44,144 nt of DNA. Source: an uncultured Pantoea sp. GTDB taxonomy: Bacteria; Pseudomonadota; Gammaproteobacteria; Enterobacterales; Enterobacteriaceae. Position numbers and translations under genes: made by a program. The stretch's first letter is position 1. The number at the start of each line of letters is the position of its first letter. The notes under the pieces were generated by a model. It was not told where the DNA came from, made no database searches, and worked only from the letters and a program-made list of their open reading frames with translations. Location of the stretch: the NCBI GenBank assembly GCA_913775175.1, contig CAJYKU010000032.1, positions 1-44,144 of the forward strand. The letters run 5' to 3'. Positions 27,771 to 35,318 of the stretch are shown piece by piece.

Positions 27771-27785
27771 ACTGAAACGCTTCAG
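27771..27785. promoter_or_regulatory. Cra (FruR)-like site upstream of dctA
   Basis: ACTGAAACGCTTCAG agrees at 14 of 15 positions with the E. coli Cra consensus RSTGAAWCSNTNHHW. It lies about 40 bp upstream of the dctA -10-like box and downstream of yhjK. Binding is a prediction only. Confidence 0.4.
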
Positions 27786-27832
27786 CTACCATCGGTATGC
27801 GGTTTTTTCCCATGAATCAATTAATAAGCGCG

Positions 27833-29848
27833 CTATTTCTGCGATAAAGCGGTACCCAGCCAGCAGTGTTCAAAGGTGCTTAGCGGCAGCGCTTCGGCAT
27901 AGAGGTAGCCCTGTCCAATCGCGATTCCGCGCGCCAGCAGCCAGTCACGCTGCTCAGCGGTTTCCACACCTTCAGCAATCACTTCTAAATCGATAATCTC
28001 AGCAATTGCCGCCACAATCCGCACCATGGTGTCATCATCGGGCAGAGCAGCAACAAAGGTACGATCCATTTTGAGTTTGCTGACCGGCAGCGCTTTAAAC
28101 TGATGCAAATAGTTAAGGTTGGAGTAGCCCATGCCAAAATCGTCCAGCGCAACAGCAACGCCGGTTTGCCGCAGTGTACGCAGCAGTGCGATTGCCTGCT
28201 CCGCATCTCCCATCTGAGCTGTTTCGGTAATTTCCAGTATAAAATGGCCCGGCTCAATACGATGGCGTTCCAGCAGACTCTGCAGGTGCGTGACCATACT
28301 GCTGTCGCGCAGCTGCATTGCTGAAATATTTACGCTTAATGGCAGTGAAATGCCCCGCCGCTGCCAGCCTGCCAGAATGCGGCACGACTCCTCAACAACC
28401 CAGCGACCAATAGCTGAAATCACCCCAATCTCTTCGGCGCTGGCGATAAACTCTTCCGGTAAGCCATAACTGCCATTCGCCATGCGCATACGCAGCAGCG
28501 CTTCCGCACCGGCCAGCTTGCCGGTTGCCATATTAATTTGCGGCTGCAGGTAGAGTGCAAACTGTCCATCCTGCAGACCCTGCAGGATATCGTGCTCCTG
28601 CGTCAGCCGCTTTTGCGCCCGCTCAGTGAGGGCAGGGTCGAAAAACAGGATCTGGTTCTTGCCCTGATGACGCGCTGACATCATCGCCGACGTCGCCCGG
28701 TCCAGCTGCTCACGCGCTGAGAACAGGCTCTCATCATAGAGTGATAAGCCGATACTGGCGTTAGGCCTGAGCTGTAGCTGATGCAGATTCACCGGTTGAT
28801 TGATGCGCAACATCAGACTGCGTGCCAGCCGCATAGCGCGGAATGGATTGTGCGCCATCTTCATCAGCAGGGCAAAATCGCTGGGGCCGAGTTGCGCCAG
28901 CAGCGTGTGATCGTCGATAGTGCTGCGGATCTTTTCCACCAACGTCAGCATCAGGGTATCGCGCTGCTCATCGCTGAGTATTCCATTCGCTTCCTGCAGC
29001 GTTTCAATGCGGATCACCATTACGCTCCACGGCTGTCTGGTGCGCTGCTGCTGCAGATGCTGCTCCAGCAGCGCGAGAAACAGCGTACGATTTGGCAAAT
29101 CGGTAACCGGAAAATGCGTCGTCAGCCGGCTCATCTCATCGTGGATCGATTCCAGTACCTGCTGATTGCGATTGTAGCTGCGGATCAGCATGCCTATCTC
29201 ATCGTCGCGATGGTTAGCGGGCAGCGCTAATTTGTGAGTAAGAATTGCCGGTGGCGGCAGCTCCTGTAGCTCACGCGAGATATTGCGCAGCGGATGAACA
29301 ATCAGCCGGTTGATACACCAGCTCAGAGAGACAGAGAGGATCAGCGCCAGCAGCAGATAGGTCGTGATCATCGTAGAGAGCGTGCTAAGCAGAAACTGAT
29401 AAACACGCGATGAGTCCGCCTGTAGTACCAGGTAGGCGATCGGTTTAGGCACGCCGCCACGCTCGATAGCATAGAGCGGCAGGGTGATCTGCACCGGCAG
29501 CTCAAACAGGCGCGCCACCAGACGCGGTACCGGCTTTTCAGGCGCAAAGTCTGCATGCAGTGCCTGGAACGCATTGGGTAATACGACATCAGCACGCGAT
29601 AAAATTCCGGCGGGTTTCAGCGTATTGAGAATATGCTCAGCCTGTGGAATATCAGCTTTAAGCACCGCTTCTGACAGCGGCTGACGCACCGTATGCGCTA
29701 CATTCTCCATCTGCTGGGCATAATCAATTCTGCGCTGCTGCACAAAATGAAAGAGCTGAATGACAATAAAGATACAGATTGTCACCAGCGCAACCGCAGA
29801 AACGGTAGCCATCTGCTTGATCGTTAACGAACGACTGACGCGCAACAA
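27833..29848 (-). CDS. pdeK: c-di-GMP phosphodiesterase YhjK (PdeK), HAMP-GGDEF(degenerate)-EAL
   Basis: Predicted inner-membrane enzyme that hydrolyses c-di-GMP to pGpG, opposing cellulose synthesis. Two membrane segments (about residues 12-36 and 154-177) flank a periplasmic sensor region, followed by a HAMP-like linker. The GGDEF site reads GPSDF (about 321-325), so no cyclase activity is expected. The EAL domain is intact: AEALLRM, VNIS, EITET, DDFGMGYSNL, KMDRTFV, AEGVET and GQGY. I place the start at a TTG (671 residues) preceded by GGGAGAGG and aligning with E. coli MLLRVSRS. An ATG nine codons upstream at 29875 is possible. Confidence 0.92.
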   Translation of the reverse strand: MLRVSRSLTIKQMATVSAVALVTICIFIVIQLFHFVQQRRIDYAQQMENVAHTVRQPLSEAVLKADIPQAEHILNTLKPAGILSRADVVLPNAFQALHADFAPEKPVPRLVARLFELPVQITLPLYAIERGGVPKPIAYLVLQADSSRVYQFLLSTLSTMITTYLLLALILSVSLSWCINRLIVHPLRNISRELQELPPPAILTHKLALPANHRDDEIGMLIRSYNRNQQVLESIHDEMSRLTTHFPVTDLPNRTLFLALLEQHLQQQRTRQPWSVMVIRIETLQEANGILSDEQRDTLMLTLVEKIRSTIDDHTLLAQLGPSDFALLMKMAHNPFRAMRLARSLMLRINQPVNLHQLQLRPNASIGLSLYDESLFSAREQLDRATSAMMSARHQGKNQILFFDPALTERAQKRLTQEHDILQGLQDGQFALYLQPQINMATGKLAGAEALLRMRMANGSYGLPEEFIASAEEIGVISAIGRWVVEESCRILAGWQRRGISLPLSVNISAMQLRDSSMVTHLQSLLERHRIEPGHFILEITETAQMGDAEQAIALLRTLRQTGVAVALDDFGMGYSNLNYLHQFKALPVSKLKMDRTFVAALPDDDTMVRIVAAIAEIIDLEVIAEGVETAEQRDWLLARGIAIGQGYLYAEALPLSTFEHCWLGTALSQK

Positions 29849-30013
29849 AACCTCTCCCGGCCGCAATGCCGCCATAATTTGCAGTGATAGTAGCCTGAAT
29901 GTGCAGCAAGTATATCCCAGGTCATCCGGGTTTTGCGCCGCGATCGTTGCGAATATCGCTGACTGATTAAGAGAAGGGCTATTTTGACACGCGAACAGAG
30001 CAAGGCGGGAGAG

Positions 30014-30039
30014 TAAACAGGCGCACCTGCGTGCGCCTG
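30014..30039 (-). terminator. Probable terminator of the bcs operon
   Basis: CAGGCGCAC / GTGCGCCTG (9 bp, loop CTGC) starts 7 nt past the bcsZ stop. On the minus strand it is followed by TTTAC, a weak U-tract. Confidence 0.55.
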
Positions 30040-30046
30040 AATGTCA

Positions 30047-31051
30047 TTACCGTTTTTCCTGCCAGGCAAGCCATACCAGCAACTGCAGGCTGGCCGAGAA
30101 GTAGTTCTGCTCTGGCTGAATGCGATCGCTGAGGTTAGCGGTCTCATTGAGAGTTAAATCACGCACAGCAGTGAGTCCCCCCTCCATGTTGTAGGGTGCG
30201 GCATTCCCGCTCAGCACATCAAACCAGGCGGGCGTAGTCTGACGCGGATAGCGCTGCCAGAGGCGCTGAAACGGTCCCAGATGCAGACTTTGCGGATCGT
30301 ACCACCAGATATTTAACGGCACACGAATCGCGTCATAGCTAAAACGGCTGGAATACCCTACTGCTGGCGTCAGTGAACCATCTGCATTGAGTGCTATCCA
30401 GTCTGGCGGCAGATCGATTTTGCCCAGCTGAATTTCACCCAGCAGCGTCATACCATCATCAATTAACTGATTCCAGATGCGTAAATGGCTCTGCTGCGCA
30501 AACTCCTGCCACGCGGCAAACAGAAAATAGGAGGGATTGAGCACAACGTAGCTCGATTTATTAAAGCCAGTGGCACCCGGCAGCATCACTTTACGCCCGG
30601 CGTAGTCGATCACCAGAAGTTTGATAACCGCACGCTGAATACGATCCGAGGCCTGCTGATAATTTCCGCCCCACTTTTGCGCTGCGCGCTGTAGCGCCCA
30701 GGCGATAAGAATGTCACCATCGCTGGCATCATTTTTATCTGCGACAGGTTCGGCGGCGTCAGGTACATAGCGCCAGTAGAACAGATCGTTTTTTGTGTTA
30801 TGCAGATGAGTGCGTGTCCAGTGCCAGATCAGATCAAACGTGGCGCGATCGTTATTCGCCACCGCCAGTAACATGCCATAGCCCTGACCTTCGGTATGGC
30901 TGACTCCCTTGTTGGCGGTATCAACAATTCGTCCATCACTTTGCAGAAAGCGGCTTTTATAGGTATCCCATCCTTTTGCCATTGTCTGCATACTAAAAAA
31001 CATCATCATCAAACAGAGCATCCACTGACGCCAGCACTGCATTACACGCAT
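30047..31051 (-). CDS. bcsZ: Periplasmic endo-1,4-beta-glucanase BcsZ (GH8)
   Basis: Cleaves beta-1,4-glucan in the periplasm and tunes cellulose export. The 334 residues (E. coli 368) carry a hydrophobic signal peptide up to about residue 25 (MQTMA). The glycoside hydrolase 8 residues are visible: Glu54 in [13 protein letters not shown] as general acid, ASDGD (Asp111), and Asp240 in [11 protein letters not shown] as the probable base, matching Glu55 and Asp243 in E. coli. AGGA precedes the ATG by 9 nt. It is the last gene of the operon, 11 nt after bcsD; in E. coli bcsZ stands before bcsC. Confidence 0.95.
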   Translation of the reverse strand: MRVMQCWRQWMLCLMMMFFSMQTMAKGWDTYKSRFLQSDGRIVDTANKGVSHTEGQGYGMLLAVANNDRATFDLIWHWTRTHLHNTKNDLFYWRYVPDAAEPVADKNDASDGDILIAWALQRAAQKWGGNYQQASDRIQRAVIKLLVIDYAGRKVMLPGATGFNKSSYVVLNPSYFLFAAWQEFAQQSHLRIWNQLIDDGMTLLGEIQLGKIDLPPDWIALNADGSLTPAVGYSSRFSYDAIRVPLNIWWYDPQSLHLGPFQRLWQRYPRQTTPAWFDVLSGNAAPYNMEGGLTAVRDLTLNETANLSDRIQPEQNYFSASLQLLVWLAWQEKR

Positions 31052-31062
31052 TACAGCTTTTC

Positions 31063-31509
31063 CTATTTATATTGATAAAGCAGCGTTATGCCATCATTTT
31101 TTTCCAGCGTCAGCGGTACCGCTGTACTGCCACCCTGGGCGTGCAACCACTGTGCATACAGGCCGCTCAGTATCGTACCCATTGCCAGCTGCCAGCGTTC
31201 AATCGACAGCGTACCGTCGCCTGGCGGCAGAGCATGGTGCTGAATCTGAATCGCTGTCTCTGTTGGTTGCAGCTGAACAAATCCCCAGCCAAAGCGAGCC
31301 AGCTGCAGGTTCATCTCGCGTTCCAGATCCTGTACGGTATGTGCATCTGGCAGCGGATAACGCGTAGCCAGCGTTTCCCCCATACTGGTGAGAAACGCTG
31401 TCGTCTCTTCACCGCCATTCTCTAGCACGCTCTTAATCATCGCACTGGCCAGATCAAACCAGCCAGGCTGATGCGGATGCGCAACGTGGGCGGCTCGTTG
31501 TTCACTCAT
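31063..31509 (-). CDS. bcsD: Cellulose synthase subunit BcsD
   Basis: Periplasmic subunit found in type I bcs operons; in Komagataeibacter its octamers guide nascent glucan chains and promote crystalline packing. The 148 residues (about 156 in Komagataeibacter) have no signal peptide, as is normal for BcsD. The N-terminal helix region ([18 protein letters not shown]) and the block [19 protein letters not shown] fit the family. The start overlaps the bcsC stop by one base (TAATG). E. coli K-12 lacks this gene. Confidence 0.85.
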   Translation of the reverse strand: MSEQRAAHVAHPHQPGWFDLASAMIKSVLENGGEETTAFLTSMGETLATRYPLPDAHTVQDLEREMNLQLARFGWGFVQLQPTETAIQIQHHALPPGDGTLSIERWQLAMGTILSGLYAQWLHAQGGSTAVPLTLEKNDGITLLYQYK

Positions 31510-34500
31510 TAATTATCTCCGAACATATAGCGGAAGTAGAGATTAGCAGTGCTTTCGTTATAGTCGCCAAAGGTGTCATAGCCCAGCTGTCCGCCGATGG
31601 TGACATCTTTATTGATCTTATAGTCCGCGCCTGCATGGAGGTTATAACCCACACCATTTTTACTGTTTCCGCTGTAATAGGCGCTTTTTACAAAGCCACG
31701 GTCGGCCAGGCTCTGCAGCTGCGACTGCAATCCGTTATCACCCGGGAAATAGGCGCTCTTATCCTGGCTGTAGGACTGGTATCCCACCGAGCCACCCACA
31801 TTCACTTTCAGGTCGTCAAACTCGCGACTGAAATCTACCGGGAAAGAGACAGAAGCGTAGTTTTGCGGGCTAAAGTAGCCGCCCTGTCCATAGCTGAAGT
31901 AGCTCAGGTTTTTAGAGTAATCCATCCATGACAGGTTCATCCCAACCTTGAGCTCGCGATCGTCACTGTGGAAAGGACGTACATAGACACCCGCCGTGGC
32001 CTGGACGCTCTGGTTACTCGCAACGTTTTCGCCAAGATAGCTGTAAGCGCCGGCACCCGCATAGAGACCTGCATCGCCATTATCATAGCTCAGCAACGCG
32101 TTAGCACCGTTTTTAGTGACACGCCCCCAGCGTTTGCCGCTGGTTTTATCTTCAGCGCCAACGTAAGAGAGCAAACTGTCCGTTATCGCGCGGCGTTCGC
32201 CGGTTAAAATCAGCGTCAGGAAGTCAGTGAGTTTAGGTGACCACTGCACCCCTCCCACCAGTGTGCTGAGATCCTGACCCAGCGGCGTGCTGCCAAGATC
32301 GATTTTATAACTGTCGCCTTTGAGAGCCATATTCAGCTCAACACCCGAAGCGGACTGCGAGTCAGTAGTGGCGGCAGGGACATCGTCAATTTTGGCATTG
32401 CCGGCAGCAACCACATTGCCCTGCACCAGAGCATTACTGCCAAAGCGACGCCAGGCATCGCCGCCCGCGCTGCCCGCCGTTAAAGAAACCGGCGTCAGCG
32501 TAAAGTCAAAGCGCGACTCGCCAAACGGCACAGTGGAGAACGTCAGCGGCGCTTTGGCTTCGGTCAGTTTACTCAGGCCCGATTCACCATCACGTCCTCG
32601 TACCTGCATCTGTCCCCGCACCCAGGTGCCGGTTTTCTCCTGCAGATCATCCAGCATGGTATCGATTTGATGCAACGTCTGATTCTGCTGCACAAGCTGC
32701 GTGTTGCCTGCCAGCGAGCTCTCTGCCGCACTGCCTGCCGCTGGCGCGTTCTGCCACGGCATTACCGCACCGTAGCTGGAAGCGGTACGGCCAACCGGTG
32801 ACGTACTGCGGTTGATAAAGGGATTATCAGCCAGAGCCAGCCCGCCCACCATCGGCACGCTACCGCTCTGTGCTCCCTGCAGGCCAATCATTTTACCGCG
32901 CGCGGTGCGCAGATAGCGCACCGCTTCGCTATGTTCACCATTCGCTTCAGCCACACGCGCCAGCAGCAGCAGACGCTCCGGCGTCTCTTCGTTGCGCAGC
33001 CCGCGCGTCAGCGTATTGGCTTTACTGACATCATTCTGCGCCAGCGCCACGTTGATTGCTCCGGTGCGCGCATCCTGCTGCGGCGTATCCTGCGTCATCA
33101 GATAGTCATAGACCACGCCCGCCTCTTTATTCATCTTGCCGGACTGATACAGACGCGCCATCGCAAACATCAGATCGCGGTTTTGCGGATCCTGTTGCAG
33201 TGCGCCCACCAGCTTGTCATAGGCGGCAGCGTACTGCTTCTGCTCGCGCAGACGATCAACCTCATTGATAAGGTATCCATTGCGCAGACCCGCCAGCTGT
33301 GTCGGCGTACTGCGCGCCTGTAGTTCTGGTGAACTCAGGAAGCGCTGGGCTTCATTACCTAATCCAGCCTGATTCAGCACAGTTACCTGTGCGGCGTAGT
33401 CGCCAGCGTTACCCTGCACGCCACGCTGCATATTGCTGCGCACCACAGCAACCGCAGTGGTGATATCGCCGGCTTTAGCCAGTTTTTCTGCCAGATTGCC
33501 CGCATCCACCGGATTGGCTGGCGGGGTTGCAGCCAGCGCCCGCAGGGTATTGGCCGCCGCTGCCGTTGACCCCTGAGCCAGATATTGATCGGCGGTAGCC
33601 ATCTGCAAATTAAAGTTTACGCGCTGTGCCAGTTCGCGCATCGCACTGGTTTTATTGCGCTCAGGAATACGGGCCAGCAGCTGACTGGCCTGCTGCCAGG
33701 CCTCGCTTTCGCTGGCATTAAGCGCACCGGCATAGAGCTCACCGCTGCTGGCTCCATTGCGCATCACCGGCTGCATGACGCTGGCAGCCATCATTGTATT
33801 GCCCTGGGCACGATACAGACGTGCCAGGTCCAGACGCAGCCAGCCATCTGTCGGATAGCGCTGCACCCCATTGGTTAGCGTGGCGATAGCAGCCGCACTA
33901 TTTCCCGCTGCCTGCTCACGTTTAGCCTGAGCGCGAATAGGATCGCTGTTGTTGCCGCGCGGTGCTACGCTCTGGCGCACGCTGTCCGGCAGCGAGGCAA
34001 GCAGGCTATTCGCTTCAGCACTGCGATTCTGCTGGCGCAGCACATAGAACAATCCCTCTCTGGCATAGCGATTAGTGGTATCACGTTGCAAAATGTCGCG
34101 GTAGATCTGCTCGGCCTGCTGAGGCTGATTACTACGGCGCAGCACATCGGCACGGAACAGTTGTGCCGCAATGCCTTTATCACCCTCAGCCTGGGTCAGC
34201 GGTTCACTCAGTGCCAGCGCTTGCGCACTGTCACCGTTTTTCAGCGCCTGCTGCGCGGTCGCCAGTCGTGCATAAAAATCAGAGTCAGCGGCCTGTTGCT
34301 GACGCGCGGCACTCTGATCGCCGCCCAGCTGAGCCGCCCGATTGAGGTAATCCGCCGCTTCAGCGTAACGTCCGGCACGCTGTGCCACATAGCCCATTCC
34401 GGCCAGTGCATCAGCATCCTGTGGGTTGGCCTGCAACACTTTTTCAAAATTGCTCTGAGCATTACTGACATCGCCGCTGTTAAGCGCGGTAAAGCCGGCA

Positions 34501-35309
34501 CCCTTCTCAGAGCCCCCCACATTTTTACGATAGTAATCCAGCACCGCACTATCCTGCGGATGGCGCTGCTGCCACGTCTGATAAGCAGGCGCATCAGAGG
34601 GTTGCGGAGCAAGCCAGAGCAGCGCCTGACGTAGCGAGCGATCGGCTTCTTTATTACCATCAGCCATACCAGCCAGCAGATCGATACCCTGACGGCGGGT
34701 CGACTCCTGATAAGTCATCGCTTTGCCCAGCGCCAGTCTGGCACCAGTATCCTGAGGGTGTTCGGCGGAAAACTGGCGCAGTGCGTCTATAGCCTGCGGC
34801 AGCAGCGTACGATCGCCCGCCATGGTCAGATAATATTCAGCGGCCACGCTGGGCGGCGGTTCATTACCGCTAAAGGTATTACGCCAGGTCTGCAGCGCAG
34901 CGGCAATATTGCCGCTGCGTGCCTGCTGACGCGCCAGTGACAGTTGCGCCTGTGGAATACTCTGCAACTGCCGCGCGTTGTCCAGCTCGGTCAGACGTGC
35001 ATCATCAGGTGAAACCGCGCTCAGCCGGGCGCGCCACTGTGCCGCCTCAGCCATGCTGCCGCTCTGCTGTGAATAGAGCGCCAGCAGATAAAGTGCATGG
35101 CTGTTATTGGGCTCTACCAGCAGAATTTTCCGCAGTGACGCCTTAGCCAGGTCGTCGTGCGCTTTCTGATGCCAGTAAACCGCTTGATCAAACAGCGCCT
35201 GCAGCGCAGGATTATCACTCTCTGCCGCCAGCAGCGGCTGAGAGAACGCCAGAGCGCTTCCCAGCAGCAGAGCGTGGCGGATGCCGGCACTCAGTATGTT
35301 TTTATGCAT
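31509..35309 (-). CDS. bcsC: Cellulose export outer-membrane protein BcsC
   Basis: Carries cellulose through the periplasm and outer membrane. The 1266 residues (E. coli 1157) begin with a signal peptide (LLLGSALAFSQPLLA, cleavage near residue 28). A long array of TPR-type helical repeats follows to about residue 800, for example NPQDADALAGMGYVAQRAGRYAEAADYL. A linker leads to the C-terminal beta-barrel domain, which has many alternating strands and ends in the aromatic signature LYFRYMFGDN. It lies 9 nt after bcsB and overlaps bcsD. The extra length is mainly in the TPR region. Confidence 0.95.
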   Translation of the reverse strand: MHKNILSAGIRHALLLGSALAFSQPLLAAESDNPALQALFDQAVYWHQKAHDDLAKASLRKILLVEPNNSHALYLLALYSQQSGSMAEAAQWRARLSAVSPDDARLTELDNARQLQSIPQAQLSLARQQARSGNIAAALQTWRNTFSGNEPPPSVAAEYYLTMAGDRTLLPQAIDALRQFSAEHPQDTGARLALGKAMTYQESTRRQGIDLLAGMADGNKEADRSLRQALLWLAPQPSDAPAYQTWQQRHPQDSAVLDYYRKNVGGSEKGAGFTALNSGDVSNAQSNFEKVLQANPQDADALAGMGYVAQRAGRYAEAADYLNRAAQLGGDQSAARQQQAADSDFYARLATAQQALKNGDSAQALALSEPLTQAEGDKGIAAQLFRADVLRRSNQPQQAEQIYRDILQRDTTNRYAREGLFYVLRQQNRSAEANSLLASLPDSVRQSVAPRGNNSDPIRAQAKREQAAGNSAAAIATLTNGVQRYPTDGWLRLDLARLYRAQGNTMMAASVMQPVMRNGASSGELYAGALNASESEAWQQASQLLARIPERNKTSAMRELAQRVNFNLQMATADQYLAQGSTAAAANTLRALAATPPANPVDAGNLAEKLAKAGDITTAVAVVRSNMQRGVQGNAGDYAAQVTVLNQAGLGNEAQRFLSSPELQARSTPTQLAGLRNGYLINEVDRLREQKQYAAAYDKLVGALQQDPQNRDLMFAMARLYQSGKMNKEAGVVYDYLMTQDTPQQDARTGAINVALAQNDVSKANTLTRGLRNEETPERLLLLARVAEANGEHSEAVRYLRTARGKMIGLQGAQSGSVPMVGGLALADNPFINRSTSPVGRTASSYGAVMPWQNAPAAGSAAESSLAGNTQLVQQNQTLHQIDTMLDDLQEKTGTWVRGQMQVRGRDGESGLSKLTEAKAPLTFSTVPFGESRFDFTLTPVSLTAGSAGGDAWRRFGSNALVQGNVVAAGNAKIDDVPAATTDSQSASGVELNMALKGDSYKIDLGSTPLGQDLSTLVGGVQWSPKLTDFLTLILTGERRAITDSLLSYVGAEDKTSGKRWGRVTKNGANALLSYDNGDAGLYAGAGAYSYLGENVASNQSVQATAGVYVRPFHSDDRELKVGMNLSWMDYSKNLSYFSYGQGGYFSPQNYASVSFPVDFSREFDDLKVNVGGSVGYQSYSQDKSAYFPGDNGLQSQLQSLADRGFVKSAYYSGNSKNGVGYNLHAGADYKINKDVTIGGQLGYDTFGDYNESTANLYFRYMFGDN

Positions 35310-35318
35310 ATTTTATCC

